Below, in pieces: positions 37,243-47,724 of a DNA stretch of 64,000 nt. This DNA comes from JADKIH01 sp031367345 (GTDB taxonomy: Bacteria; Bacteroidota; Bacteroidia; AKYH767-A; 2013-40CM-41-45): assembly GCA_031367345.1 (NCBI GenBank), contig JANLPR010000118.1, positions 186,001 to 250,000 on the forward strand, in the 5' to 3' direction. Positions within the stretch are counted from its first letter, which is position 1, and every line of letters starts with the position of its first letter. The translations under genes and the position numbers were made by a program. Below the pieces are notes generated by a model that was not told the origin of the DNA, did not search any database, and saw only the letters and a list, made by a program, of their open reading frames with translations.

Positions 37243-39852
37243 ATGAACCAAAATAATTTCACAATTAAATCGCAAGATGCTATTCAAGCAGCGCAACAAT
37301 TAGCAGAATCGCACGGGCAACAATCCATTGAACCTTCTCACCTTTTAAAAGGACTCATGGAAGTTGATGAGAATGTGATACCGTTTCTGTTGAAGAAAAA
37401 TAATATCAATATCAATAAAATTACTGATGAGTTGAACAAACTCATTTCATCAATACCAAAAGTAGAAGGTGGTAAAGTTTATTTATCAGATGAATCAAAT
37501 AAAATAATTCAAAAATCGATTAGCATTGCAAAGGAAATGAAAGACGAATTCGTGTCCTTAGAACATCTGTTTCTTGCCTTAATAAATAGTAAAGATAAAG
37601 CAGGAATACTTTTGAAGAATGAAGGCTTAACAGAAAAAAATATTAAATCAGCTATAGGGCAGCTAAGGAAAGGATCGAAAGTTACAAGTGCAAGTGCTGA
37701 AGAGAATTATAATTCACTAAATAAATATGCTAAAAATTTAAATGAGCTGGCACGAAACGGAAAACTAGATCCGGTTATTGGTCGAGATGAGGAGATCAGA
37801 AGAGTGCTTCAAATCTTGTCACGCAGAACAAAAAATAATCCAATTCTTATTGGAGAACCGGGAGTTGGAAAAACAGCAATTGCGGAAGGACTGGCTCACC
37901 GGATCATTGATGGTGATGTTCCTGAAAATCTGAAACAGAAACAAATTTATTCGCTCGATATGGGGGCATTGATTGCCGGTGCAAAATATAAAGGCGAATT
38001 TGAAGATCGACTGAAATCAGTAATTAAGGAAGTAATATCTGCAGAAGGAGACATCGTTCTTTTCATCGACGAGATACATACCTTAGTTGGAGCCGGTGGC
38101 GGCGAAGGTGCAATGGATGCAGCTAATATTTTGAAGCCCGCATTGGCCCGCGGAGAATTGAGAGCTATTGGTGCAACTACATTAGCCGAGTATCAACGTT
38201 ATGTTGAAAAAGATAAAGCGCTAGAGCGGCGTTTTCAAAAAGTGATGGTAGAAGAACCTTCAAAGGAAGATGCTATTTCTATACTTAGAGGACTTAGAGA
38301 GCGCTATGAAACTCATCATAAAGTACGAATTAAGGACGAAGCGATAATTTCTGCAGTTGAATTGAGTGAACGATATATTTCAGATCGGTTTCTTCCCGAT
38401 AAAGCAATTGATTTAATGGATGAGGCAGCGGCAAAGTTGCGACTAGAGATTGACTCAGTACCGGAAGAGTTGGATGAAATGAATAGGAAATTGACACAAC
38501 TTGAAATAGAACGAGAAGCGATAAAGCGAGAAAATGATGAGCGTAGACTAAAAGAACTCAACGAAGAAATAGCAAATTTCATAGAGAGCAGAGATCAAAT
38601 GAGAGCTAAGTGGGAATCAGAAAAGCAAGTTGTGCAAGGAATACAACTTAGAAAAGAAGCAATAGAAAATTTAAAAATCGAAGCTGAACAAGCAGAACGT
38701 GCCGGCGACTATGGAAAAGTGGCAGAGATTAGATATGGAAAAATAAAAGATTCGGAAGAAAAGCTTCAAGGCCTAGAAAAGCAATTAGCTCAAATGCAAA
38801 TTGAAACTGCATTGATCAAAGAAGAAGTGGATTCAGAAGACATTGCTGAAGTAGTAGCGCGATGGACCGGAATACCTGTGAGTAGAATGATTCAAAGTGA
38901 GAGGGAAAAACTTTTACACTTAGAGGCAGAACTGCACAATCGTGTAATAGGACAAGAAGAAGCCATTTCAGCTTTGAGTGATGCAGTAAGAAGAAGCAGA
39001 GCCGGTTTACAAGATGCAAAGAAACCAATTGGCTCATTCATTTTCTTAGGAACAACAGGCGTAGGAAAAACTGAACTAGCAAAAGCCTTGGCAGAATTTT
39101 TATTCAACGATGAAAATGCGATGACGAGAATAGATATGAGCGAATATCAAGAACGCCATGCTGTATCGCGATTAGTTGGTGCGCCTCCGGGATATGTTGG
39201 ATATGAAGAAGGCGGTCAATTGACGGAAGCTGTTCGTCGTCGCCCCTATTCTGTTATTCTTCTCGACGAAATAGAAAAGGCACACCCCGACGTATTTAAT
39301 ATTCTATTGCAAGTACTAGATGATGGAAGGCTTACAGACAACAAAGGCAGGACAGCGAATTTTAAAAATACAATTATCATTATGACTTCCAACATAGGAT
39401 CGCACGTCATTCAAGAGAACTTTGAAGAGATGAATGACCTTAACCGCGATGAAGTAATTAGTAGTACAAAAGTGAAAGTGTACGACATTCTTAAAAAGAC
39501 AATACGTCCGGAATTTCTGAATCGTATTGATGAAGTGATTATGTTCCAACCACTGACACGAGACGAAGTAAAAGAAATAGTGAAAATTCAATTTGTAAAA
39601 TTGACGGAATTATTGCAAGAAAACGAAATAAAGTTGTCTGCTAGTGAAGAAGCTATAGATTGGTTAGCACAATTAGGATTTGATCCTCAATTTGGAGCTC
39701 GCCCATTAAAACGAGTTATGCAGAAAAAAGTATTGAACGAACTGTCAAAGCTGATATTAGCCGGTAAAATAAACAAAGACGATTCGATTGAATTGGGCTT
39801 ATCGAACAATGAATTTCAATTCAAAAATATTACCCATGCAATTGAAGTTTAA
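37243..39852 (+). CDS. clpB: Chaperone ClpB (disaggregase)
   Basis: ClpB is a hexameric AAA+ disaggregase working with DnaK/DnaJ/GrpE. This 869-aa protein has a Clp_N domain (1-145), AAA-1 with GEPGVGKT and [22 protein letters not shown], and a long coiled-coil propeller (about 400-530, rich in Glu, Arg, Lys and Leu). AAA-2 has a [12 protein letters not shown] Walker A and [18 protein letters not shown]. The middle domain length identifies ClpB rather than ClpC. AAA-2 Walker A reads GTTGVGKT where many ClpBs have GPTGVGKT. No plus-strand TAnnTTTG promoter was found in the 150 bp upstream, consistent with heat-shock control but not proof of it. Confidence 0.96.
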   Translation: MNQNNFTIKSQDAIQAAQQLAESHGQQSIEPSHLLKGLMEVDENVIPFLLKKNNININKITDELNKLISSIPKVEGGKVYLSDESNKIIQKSISIAKEMKDEFVSLEHLFLALINSKDKAGILLKNEGLTEKNIKSAIGQLRKGSKVTSASAEENYNSLNKYAKNLNELARNGKLDPVIGRDEEIRRVLQILSRRTKNNPILIGEPGVGKTAIAEGLAHRIIDGDVPENLKQKQIYSLDMGALIAGAKYKGEFEDRLKSVIKEVISAEGDIVLFIDEIHTLVGAGGGEGAMDAANILKPALARGELRAIGATTLAEYQRYVEKDKALERRFQKVMVEEPSKEDAISILRGLRERYETHHKVRIKDEAIISAVELSERYISDRFLPDKAIDLMDEAAAKLRLEIDSVPEELDEMNRKLTQLEIEREAIKRENDERRLKELNEEIANFIESRDQMRAKWESEKQVVQGIQLRKEAIENLKIEAEQAERAGDYGKVAEIRYGKIKDSEEKLQGLEKQLAQMQIETALIKEEVDSEDIAEVVARWTGIPVSRMIQSEREKLLHLEAELHNRVIGQEEAISALSDAVRRSRAGLQDAKKPIGSFIFLGTTGVGKTELAKALAEFLFNDENAMTRIDMSEYQERHAVSRLVGAPPGYVGYEEGGQLTEAVRRRPYSVILLDEIEKAHPDVFNILLQVLDDGRLTDNKGRTANFKNTIIIMTSNIGSHVIQENFEEMNDLNRDEVISSTKVKVYDILKKTIRPEFLNRIDEVIMFQPLTRDEVKEIVKIQFVKLTELLQENEIKLSASEEAIDWLAQLGFDPQFGARPLKRVMQKKVLNELSKLILAGKINKDDSIELGLSNNEFQFKNITHAIEV

Positions 39853-39877
39853 ATAGACCAATAAATGAACAAGTAGT

Positions 39878-39906
39878 AAAAAAACCGGAGGAAACTTCGG
39901 TTTTTC
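39878..39906 (+). terminator. Intrinsic terminator after clpB
   Basis: Arms AAACCGGAG and CTTCGGTTT (one G-U pair) around GAAA are followed by a short T run. Confidence 0.78.
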
Positions 39907-40035
39907 TATTTTAAGAACCGAAATCTAATTTAGAATTGGTATTTTTGAAAAATGGATTTCAGCAGTTGGCTTGCAAGCGCAATTGCATGTGCTTCGAACT
40001 GGAACTTAAAATTACTCATTTCCAAATAGAATAAA

Positions 40036-41436
40036 ATGAAAACAACAAAATTGGTCCTATTTTTTTTATTTTTATACAATAGTATGGTTGGTCAATCCAA
40101 TTCATTTATAAAATACTTTGGAGACTCTACATTGAACAACAATGGGCATTCAGTTGTGCAATTGGCAAGTGGTAATTTTTTATTTGCCGGCTATTCTGAC
40201 AATACACCTTTAAATTATGGACTGATATCATTAACCAAATTTGATTCAGAAGGAAATGAATTGATGAATTTATATTTTGGAGACAGCATCCATCACTTTG
40301 TTGCGGTGAGAATGGTAAAAGATTACAATGATCAGTTGGTGATAGCAGGAGCTAAATTAACTGCAAATGGGATTTATCAACCTTACGCACTTAAAGTTGA
40401 TACAAATGGGAATGTGATTTGGCAGAGAGAATATGCTGCCGGCCTTAATTCACAATTTACGGGCATCTGTTTATTTTCGAATAACGATATTGGATTTTGT
40501 GGTTTTGAGACAGACACAATCAATGGGGGCTTAAATTTTTTAGCTACCAGAATTGATGGAAATGGAACTATCAAGTTTCAAGTGTCTATTGGAGATGCAG
40601 TGATAAATGAAGCCGCAGAAAACTGTATAAGTTCAGGAAATAATCTAATGTACATTTGTGGTGACAAGTATATTCAGCCGGGTATAGTAAATCCTTATTT
40701 AGTAGTAATAGACTCAACTGGAAATTTTGAATGGGATTTGATAGTGAATAACAATTTGAATTCGGGTAGTAAATCGTTGATAATCGATAGCAACAATGAT
40801 CTCTTGATTGTAGGTGAAGCAGCAACAGATTCTAGCCAACAATTTGATATTACCTTAGCTAAAATTGATATCATTAATAGAAATTTGAAATGGCAAAGAT
40901 ATTTAAGGGGGTCAAATAACAGCGACGCCGGTTTTGCTATTATTGAATCATATAATCACAATTATCTTATTACAGGATATGGCCACGACACCATTACGCA
41001 AACTAAAAGAATTATCTATTTAGAATGTGATACTTCTGCAAACGAACTGAATAAAAAATATTTCGGAAATTCAACTATCAATATCGGTTATTATATGACA
41101 AGTTCAAATAATAATGGCGTACTGATTGCAGGAACAGATTTATCAAATCTGAAGAGAGTTTTCATTTATGAAAAAAATAATTCGAGTTTTGTTGGGGATA
41201 TGGAACAAAACGCAAATGTTATATATCCAAATCCGGCCTTCACACAACAACAAATTACAAGTACTCATTCCTATAGTGAACTAATGATTATCGACCCTAT
41301 TGGGCGATTAATTTTCCGCGACAGAGGAATACATAAAAATCAAATTCATTTACCAAAATTAGAAGCAGGCTGGTATATTTTGCAATTGAAGGATAATGAC
41401 TTTTTTTCAAGAACAAAATTATTGATTGAAGAATGA
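40036..41436 (+). CDS. T9SS type A sorting-domain secreted protein
   Basis: This 466-aa exoprotein has a signal peptide ending MVGQ. The body has repeated GNFLFAGYSDN, NDIGFCGFETD, NDLLIVGEAATD-type strands about every 50-60 residues, suggesting a beta-propeller. The C-terminal sorting domain has VIYPNPAFTQQQIT, MIIDPIGRLIFRD and LEAGWYILQLKDN. Function is not recognised. Its last codon overlaps the recQ start (ATGA). A TATTTTTG at 39940-39947 could be its promoter, giving a leader of about 80 nt. Confidence 0.86.
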   Translation: MKTTKLVLFFLFLYNSMVGQSNSFIKYFGDSTLNNNGHSVVQLASGNFLFAGYSDNTPLNYGLISLTKFDSEGNELMNLYFGDSIHHFVAVRMVKDYNDQLVIAGAKLTANGIYQPYALKVDTNGNVIWQREYAAGLNSQFTGICLFSNNDIGFCGFETDTINGGLNFLATRIDGNGTIKFQVSIGDAVINEAAENCISSGNNLMYICGDKYIQPGIVNPYLVVIDSTGNFEWDLIVNNNLNSGSKSLIIDSNNDLLIVGEAATDSSQQFDITLAKIDIINRNLKWQRYLRGSNNSDAGFAIIESYNHNYLITGYGHDTITQTKRIIYLECDTSANELNKKYFGNSTINIGYYMTSSNNNGVLIAGTDLSNLKRVFIYEKNNSSFVGDMEQNANVIYPNPAFTQQQITSTHSYSELMIIDPIGRLIFRDRGIHKNQIHLPKLEAGWYILQLKDNDFFSRTKLLIEE

Positions 41437-43346
41437 GAACAAAGATCCAACAGAAACTTTCTGAATATTGGGGTCATCAATCATTCCGACCTTTGCAGGA
41501 AGATATCATTCTATCAATTCTCTCAGGCAAAGATACTCTAGCTTTGTTGCCTACCGGTGGTGGAAAATCTGTTTGTTTCCAAATCCCTGCCTTAGTTCAA
41601 GATGGTGTCTGTATTGTTATATCGCCATTGATTGCTCTAATGAAAGATCAGGTAGAGAATTTAAAAAAGAAAGGAATTCCTGCTGTTGCCGTGGTATCCG
41701 GAATGAGTAGAAATGAGATAGACAATGCATTGGATAATTGTATTTATGGAAAAGAAAAATTTCTCTATGTTTCACCTGAGCGATTAACATCTGACTTGTT
41801 CTTAGAACGATTATATAAAATGAATGTGTGTCTATTAGCAATAGATGAAGCACATTGTATTTCGCAATGGGGCTATGATTTTCGACCGAGTTATTTAAAG
41901 ATTGCAGAATTCAGGAAACACCTTCCAGCTGTTCCCGTATTGGCATTAACGGCAACAGCAACAAAAAATGTAGAAGTAGATATTCAAAAAAAGTTGGATT
42001 TCAAAAATGCATCTGTTTTTAAAAAGAGTTTCCAAAGAAGCAATTTGTCGTATGTAGTTTTATATGAAGAAGACAAATTAGGCAGGCTTTTAAAAATTGC
42101 AAACAACGTAGAAGGAATCGGTGTTGTTTATGTAAGGACCAGAAAAAAAACAAAAGAAATTGCGCATTTTTTAAATAAGAAAGGCATCCAGGCAGAAGCA
42201 TATCATGCCGGGCTTAGCAATAAAGAAAGATCAATTGTTCAGGATAATTGGATTAAAGAGAAAACAAGAGTTGTTGTAGCGACCAATGCATTTGGTATGG
42301 GAATCGATAAAGGAAATGTCCGTTTTGTTGTGCACATAGATTCGCCGGAAAGTTTGGAAGCCTATTATCAAGAAGCAGGAAGAGCAGGACGCGATGAGAA
42401 AAAAGCATACTGCATTCTACTTTACAATGAAAATGATAGAGTAGAATTAGAAAACAGAATCGATTTAAATTTTCCTGAGGTAAACAAAATAAAAGCAGTG
42501 TATCAAGCTTTAGGAAACTATTTTCAAATTCCAATTGATTCAGGAAAAGGGATTAGTTATCCATTTGAATTATATTCTTTTTGTAAGAATTATAATCTGC
42601 CTTTGTCAGAAACATATAATTGTTTAAAGATATTGGAGTTGCAAGGACTGATTGAAATGAGTGATGCAATTGCTTTGTCATCGAGAATTATATTTAGCAC
42701 AAGTGCAGAATCGTTGTACAATTTTCAAGTAATGCATGTTCGTTATGACTTACCAATAAAAGTGATACTTCGATTATATCAAGGAGTGTTCGATGAATAT
42801 GTAAATATTCAAGAGGAAGAAATTGCTTTGAGATGTACAATAACGAAGAATGAGATTATAGAAATACTTCAGAAATTACAAAGTTTGAATATTTTGAAAT
42901 ACATAGCAGCTTCAGATAAGCCACAGCTAACATATACAGAAGCGCGATTAGATAAAAATAATGTTAACATAGATCGACAAAATTTAAGTGATAGGAAAAC
43001 ACGATTTATCGAGCGGGCGCGGTCTATGCTTAATTACGCAGAAACTAGAAATCGTTGCCGAAGCCAAATGTTAGTAGCCTATTTTGGCGAAATAAATACT
43101 GAACGCTGTGGAATTTGTGATTATTGTTTAGAGAGAAATAAGCAAGACATATCAGATTTAGATCTCGATGATATATCTCATCGCATCAAAACAGTTTTAA
43201 AAAGTAAACCTATTTCACTGCAAGAATTAGTTTTACATCTCAGACCATCAAGTGAAGAGAAATCAATTAAAGTGATACAATGGATGCTTGAAAATGGAAA
43301 TATTTTATATTTATCAGGGGAGGAATTAGCATGGCACGAGGACTAA
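41433..43346 (+). CDS. recQ: ATP-dependent DNA helicase RecQ (no HRDC domain)
   Basis: RecQ is a 3'-5' helicase in recombination and replication repair. The 637-aa protein has Walker A PTGGGKS near residue 40, IDEAHCISQWGYDFRPSY near 138, and helicase motifs V-VI (VVATNAFGMGIDKGNVRFV, YYQEAGRAGRDE). About 200 residues of winged-helix-like sequence follow before the four-cysteine zinc motif (RCRSQMLVAYFG ... CGICDYC, about 541-566). It ends in a short winged-helix-like tail with no HRDC domain. Some Bacteroidota RecQ proteins share this layout. It overlaps the preceding T9SS gene by 4 bp and the next gene by 16 bp. Confidence 0.94.
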   Translation: MRTKIQQKLSEYWGHQSFRPLQEDIILSILSGKDTLALLPTGGGKSVCFQIPALVQDGVCIVISPLIALMKDQVENLKKKGIPAVAVVSGMSRNEIDNALDNCIYGKEKFLYVSPERLTSDLFLERLYKMNVCLLAIDEAHCISQWGYDFRPSYLKIAEFRKHLPAVPVLALTATATKNVEVDIQKKLDFKNASVFKKSFQRSNLSYVVLYEEDKLGRLLKIANNVEGIGVVYVRTRKKTKEIAHFLNKKGIQAEAYHAGLSNKERSIVQDNWIKEKTRVVVATNAFGMGIDKGNVRFVVHIDSPESLEAYYQEAGRAGRDEKKAYCILLYNENDRVELENRIDLNFPEVNKIKAVYQALGNYFQIPIDSGKGISYPFELYSFCKNYNLPLSETYNCLKILELQGLIEMSDAIALSSRIIFSTSAESLYNFQVMHVRYDLPIKVILRLYQGVFDEYVNIQEEEIALRCTITKNEIIEILQKLQSLNILKYIAASDKPQLTYTEARLDKNNVNIDRQNLSDRKTRFIERARSMLNYAETRNRCRSQMLVAYFGEINTERCGICDYCLERNKQDISDLDLDDISHRIKTVLKSKPISLQELVLHLRPSSEEKSIKVIQWMLENGNILYLSGEELAWHED

Positions 43347-43942
43347 AGTTGACAAGACAGTTCTATGCACAAAAAGATGTAGTTAAAATTGCAAGAGCAT
43401 TAATTGGAAAAAAGTTGGTTACAAATTTCGAAGGGCAACTTACATGTGGAATTATTACAGAAACAGAAGCCTATGCCGGAATCACAGACAAAGCATCACA
43501 CAGTTATGGAGCGAAAAGAACTCCTAGAACTGAGGTAATGTATGGCGAGCCAGGCCGGGCTTATGTGTACCTATGCTACGGCATTCATTCATTATTTAAC
43601 ATCATTACCAATAAAAAAGAAACCCCGCATGCAGTACTGATCAGATCAATTTTACCTATTCATGGCAATGATTTAATCTACATGCGCAGGAAAATCATTA
43701 AGCCGATCGACAAAATTTGTACAGGTCCAGGTACTGTTTGTCAAGGTTTGGGAATACAAATTAAACATAGCGGTATTGACTTAGAAGGTGATGAAATTTG
43801 GCTTGAAGAGTCAGAATTTAATCCAACGAACGACCAACTATTGACAAGGCCACGCATAGGAGTTGATTATGCCGGTGAAGATGCATTACTCCCCTACCGA
43901 TTTACACTGAAAAAAGAATTCCTTTCGACTTTTCTACAGTAG
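43331..43942 (+). CDS. mpg: DNA-3-methyladenine glycosylase (AAG/MPG family)
   Basis: This 203-aa AAG-type glycosylase removes alkylated purines from DNA. Visible landmarks are LIGKKLVTNFEG, the catalytic GIITETEAYAGITDKASHSY (Glu as general base), RTPRTEVMYGEPGRAYVYLCYGIHSLFNI, and GPGTVCQGLGI near the C-terminus. It overlaps recQ by 16 bp, so the two repair genes are translationally coupled. No clear terminator follows before rlmI. Confidence 0.95.
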   Translation: MARGLKLTRQFYAQKDVVKIARALIGKKLVTNFEGQLTCGIITETEAYAGITDKASHSYGAKRTPRTEVMYGEPGRAYVYLCYGIHSLFNIITNKKETPHAVLIRSILPIHGNDLIYMRRKIIKPIDKICTGPGTVCQGLGIQIKHSGIDLEGDEIWLEESEFNPTNDQLLTRPRIGVDYAGEDALLPYRFTLKKEFLSTFLQ

Positions 43943-44059
43943 TGTAGCTTTGAGAAGTTGACGATGCAGGCATTTATACAATATCCCTTGTTAGTTACTC
44001 TATAACTAATAGAAGAATCCAACGCAAATAACTCCTTAAAAACACTAAATTTGCGTCCT

Positions 44060-45244
44060 ATGAATAACTTTCCAAAAGTCCATCTACACGCTAAGAAAGA
44101 TCGTGCAGTTCGTTTATTCCATCCTTGGATATTTTCAGGCGCTATACAGAATGTAGAAGGAAATCCGGCCGAGGGAGATATAGTAGAGATCTACTCCCAG
44201 GAGAATGAGTATTTAGCTACAGGACATTTTCACGAAGGCTCTATAAAAGTTCGAATCTTTTCCTTTTCAAAAACAGATTGCAGTGAAAATTTTTGGATTG
44301 AAAAATTTAAAAAAGCTTATGAGAATAGAAAACGAATAGGACTTGTAGACAATGCATCGACAAATGTTTATCGATTGATACATGCTGAAGGCGATGGATT
44401 ACCGGGACTGATCATTGATATCTATGATACGGTAGCAGTAATACAAACACATACCATTGGTATGCATAATCAAAAGGCAAATTTTGTAAATGCATTAAAA
44501 GAAATTTATGGTTCAAAACTTGAGGCTATCTTCGACAAAAGTTCAGAGACAATGAGCAAGCAAAGTGCAAAGACAATTGAAAATGGTTTTTTATTCGGTC
44601 ATTTGGAAGAAACTATAATAACAGAAAACGATATTAAATTTTATGTGAATTGGGTTGAAGGACAGAAGACAGGTTTTTTTATTGACCAACGAGAAAATCG
44701 TAAATTGCTTTTGAACTATTCGAAAAATAAAAAAGTACTGAATACATTTTCCTATTCCGGAGCTTTTTCAATGTATTCACTTGTTGGTGGAGCTACAGAA
44801 GTACACTCTGTAGATAGTTCTAAAAGAGCAGTCGAACTAGCAGTTCGAAATGCAGAGCTTAACAACCATTCTTCCAATCATCAATTTTTCAAAGAAGACG
44901 CCTTCGACTTTCTGAAGAAAAGTGAAGAACTATATGATATAGTTATATTAGATCCTCCTGCATTCGCAAAACATTTATCGTCGGTTGACAAAGCAATGAT
45001 AGGCTATAGAAATTTAAATACAGACGGTATTAAACGCGTAGCACCCGGAGGATTATTGTTTACTTTTTCTTGTTCACAAGTGATAGACAAAATACTTTTC
45101 AGGAAAGTTGTTTTCCAAGCTGCAGCACAGTCAAGAAGAAATGTGAGAATCCTATATCAATTATCTCAAGGACCGGATCATGCTATCAGCTTATATCATC
45201 CTGAAGGAGAATATTTGAAAGGCCTAGTACTCCAGATTGATTAG
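44060..45244 (+). CDS. Class I SAM-dependent rRNA methyltransferase, RlmI-like
   Basis: The ATG at 44060 (TTG at 44051 is less likely) gives 394 aa. An N-terminal PUA domain (VHLHAKKDRAVRLFHPWIFSGAI) precedes a middle domain and a Rossmann methyltransferase domain: FFIDQRENRKLL, NTFSYSGAFSMYSLVGGA, DIVILDPPAFAKH, FTFSCSQVID. RlmI methylates C1962 of 23S rRNA in E. coli. DPPAF and SCS are the typical m5C catalytic segments. A TAAATTTG at 44046-44053 would predict transcription starting at about the start codon (leaderless), but its upstream element is poor. Confidence 0.9.
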   Translation: MNNFPKVHLHAKKDRAVRLFHPWIFSGAIQNVEGNPAEGDIVEIYSQENEYLATGHFHEGSIKVRIFSFSKTDCSENFWIEKFKKAYENRKRIGLVDNASTNVYRLIHAEGDGLPGLIIDIYDTVAVIQTHTIGMHNQKANFVNALKEIYGSKLEAIFDKSSETMSKQSAKTIENGFLFGHLEETIITENDIKFYVNWVEGQKTGFFIDQRENRKLLLNYSKNKKVLNTFSYSGAFSMYSLVGGATEVHSVDSSKRAVELAVRNAELNNHSSNHQFFKEDAFDFLKKSEELYDIVILDPPAFAKHLSSVDKAMIGYRNLNTDGIKRVAPGGLLFTFSCSQVIDKILFRKVVFQAAAQSRRNVRILYQLSQGPDHAISLYHPEGEYLKGLVLQID

Positions 45245-45247
45245 TCT

Positions 45248-46582
45248 ATGCAAGTTCAAGCTACGTATCGTGAAATTTTAAGAATTGCATTTCCGGTTAT
45301 TGTCGGAAGTATTGCAATGACAATTCTTAATGTAACTGATACAGCATTTTTAGGCAGAATAGGCGAAACTGAATTGGGTGCTTCGGCAATTGGAGGAATT
45401 CTCTATTTCGTTTTTGCAACAATAGGAGTTTCAATTGGAATAGGAACACAAATAATAATTTCTCGACGATCCGGTGAAAAGAAAGAAAATTTGATTGGTG
45501 AAATATTTGATCAGAGCATTATAATTCTTTCCATTTGCGGAATACTCCTTTATTTGATTTTACAATTTCTTGTTCCTCCTGCCCTACACCTTATGATCGG
45601 TAGTGAAAAATTGTATAATGCAACCATGGAGTTTTTAAAATATAGATCTATAGGGATTTTCTTTATTCTATTGGGAACAGCATTCAGATCTTTTTATGTA
45701 GGAATATCGAGGCCTAATGTTTTTGGCTATTATAGCTTTTTAATGGCCGGTATAAATATATTCTTAGGATATGGATTAATCTTTGGGCATTTTGGATTTC
45801 CATCAATGGGGATTGCGGGTGCAGGGTTGGCCTCCTCTATTTCTGAATTTATTGCATTGATATACATTTTCACGTACACTAAGTTTAAAAAAGAATTTTT
45901 CCCGTTTCTTCTTTTTAGGTTTAAATCATTTAAAAAAGAATTGACAAATAAAATCATGCTACTGTCAATGCCTCTCATCGTTCAAAATATTTTATCTATG
46001 GGAGCATGGTTGATCTTCTTTTTATTCATTGAAAAAATTGGACCACATCAACTTGCCATTTCAAATATTGTTAGAGGTGCTTACATGATTAGTATGACTC
46101 CATTCTGGGGATTAAGTCTTGCGGCAAACAGTATGGTTAGTAATATTATTGGCCAAGAAAGAAAATCAGAAGTCTTTAGTCTTTTAATAAAAATTATACG
46201 GCTAACGTTTTTCATTTCATTAATAATGATTGGAATCAATCTAATTTTCGAAAAACAAATACTATCAATTTTCACAAATAATCTTGTGATGATTGAAGAC
46301 TCTATAGGAACAATGAGAGTTGTAGATCTAGCGCTATTATTTTTTGCAACTGCAATTGTAGGAATAAGTGCAGTAAGTGGTACCGGAGCAACAAAAGTCG
46401 CACTGTACATTGAGGTAGTAGCCATATCACTTTATTTGATATATAATTATGTTGCTACATTTATTTTAAAAACATCAGTTGAAACTGTTTGGTATTCAGA
46501 AGTAGTTTACTGGATGTTCACCGGAATTGCATGCTTTATTTATATTCGATCCGGAGCATGGAAAAAATTAAAACACATTTAA
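45248..46582 (+). CDS. MATE family efflux transporter
   Basis: This 444-aa integral membrane protein has about twelve hydrophobic segments and begins YREILRIAFPVIVGSIAMTILNVTDTAFLGRIGETELGA, the conserved first helix of MATE exporters. These use sodium or proton gradients to expel cationic drugs or metabolites; the substrate is unknown. It lies 3 bp after the methyltransferase gene and 35 bp before fmt, so the three are likely co-transcribed. Confidence 0.92.
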   Translation: MQVQATYREILRIAFPVIVGSIAMTILNVTDTAFLGRIGETELGASAIGGILYFVFATIGVSIGIGTQIIISRRSGEKKENLIGEIFDQSIIILSICGILLYLILQFLVPPALHLMIGSEKLYNATMEFLKYRSIGIFFILLGTAFRSFYVGISRPNVFGYYSFLMAGINIFLGYGLIFGHFGFPSMGIAGAGLASSISEFIALIYIFTYTKFKKEFFPFLLFRFKSFKKELTNKIMLLSMPLIVQNILSMGAWLIFFLFIEKIGPHQLAISNIVRGAYMISMTPFWGLSLAANSMVSNIIGQERKSEVFSLLIKIIRLTFFISLIMIGINLIFEKQILSIFTNNLVMIEDSIGTMRVVDLALLFFATAIVGISAVSGTGATKVALYIEVVAISLYLIYNYVATFILKTSVETVWYSEVVYWMFTGIACFIYIRSGAWKKLKHI

Positions 46583-46617
46583 AAAAATAGGTATTCATTC
46601 CCTTTACAACAAATACA

Positions 46618-47586
46618 ATGTCAAAAAAACCAACTATTGTTTTTTTAGGAACACCTGAGTTTGCCGTTCCTTCATTAGAGATCCTAATACAAAGTGACTA
46701 TATAATTTGTGCAGTAGTGACGGTTGCAGACAAACCAAGTGGGCGAGGTCAAAAACTAATTCATTCACCGGTGAAGGAGTGTGCTTTGAGACATAATTTG
46801 AAAGTACTTCAGCCGACTAATTTAAAAGACGAACAATTTATTGATGAGTTACGATCGTTGAATGCCGATCTATTTATTGTTGTAGCCTTCAGAATGCTTC
46901 CAGAAGCCGTTTGGAATATGTCTAAACAAGGAACGTTTAATTTACATGGATCATTATTACCACAATATCGAGGTGCTGCACCTATTAACTGGTCGGTGAT
47001 CAATGGAGACAAGAAAACCGGAGTCACAACATTCTTTCTGAAAAAAGAAATTGATACAGGTAACATCATATTACAAGACGAACTTTTAATTTCAACTACC
47101 GATACCGCAGGAACACTACACGACAAATTAATGATACGAGGTGCAGATTTGGTATTGAAAACGGTGAAAGCAATAGAATCCGGAAAAGTGAAAACGATTG
47201 ATCAAAATACATTAATGGTCGAAGAATTAAAACCGGCTCCAAAATTAAACCGAGAGAATACACGATTAAAAATTTCGATGAAGCCGGAAGAAGCACGAAA
47301 TTTTATTCGTGGGTTAAGTCCCTATCCGGCAGCCCATGCGGAACTTTACAATTCGAATGGAATTGGGTTTTCATTAAAAATATTTTCCGTTGATGCTGTT
47401 ACCGAATCGCACTCTGAAGAAATAGGTAGAGTAAGAACAGACGGAAAAAACTATGTACGAGTTTTTTTAAATTCAGGATATATAGATATTACCGAACTAC
47501 AAATTTCAGGAAGAAACAGGATGAGTGCAAAAGATTTTCTGAACGGAAGTAAATTGGACGGCGATTGGAAGATCAACGAAATTTAA
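46618..47586 (+). CDS. fmt: Methionyl-tRNA formyltransferase
   Basis: Fmt formylates initiator Met-tRNA. The 322-aa protein has FLGTPEFAVPSLEIL at the start, catalytic NLHGSLLPQYRGAAPINWSVING with the Asn-His-Asp set, the SLLP folate-binding loop and DTGNIILQDEL, then a C-terminal OB-like domain. It is the last gene of a run of same-strand genes from the T9SS gene at 40036 onward. No terminator was seen after it. Confidence 0.96.
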   Translation: MSKKPTIVFLGTPEFAVPSLEILIQSDYIICAVVTVADKPSGRGQKLIHSPVKECALRHNLKVLQPTNLKDEQFIDELRSLNADLFIVVAFRMLPEAVWNMSKQGTFNLHGSLLPQYRGAAPINWSVINGDKKTGVTTFFLKKEIDTGNIILQDELLISTTDTAGTLHDKLMIRGADLVLKTVKAIESGKVKTIDQNTLMVEELKPAPKLNRENTRLKISMKPEEARNFIRGLSPYPAAHAELYNSNGIGFSLKIFSVDAVTESHSEEIGRVRTDGKNYVRVFLNSGYIDITELQISGRNRMSAKDFLNGSKLDGDWKINEI

Positions 47587-47724
47587 AATTGCTTATCATT
47601 AGAGGAATTTTATAAATACTAACTAAACAAGAGCAAAGTTTAAACATAATATCCATTAGCTCCTGTTGATAAAATTTCCTACGCCGATCATCACCTTAAC
47701 TATACATTGAGCAATTTTACAACA

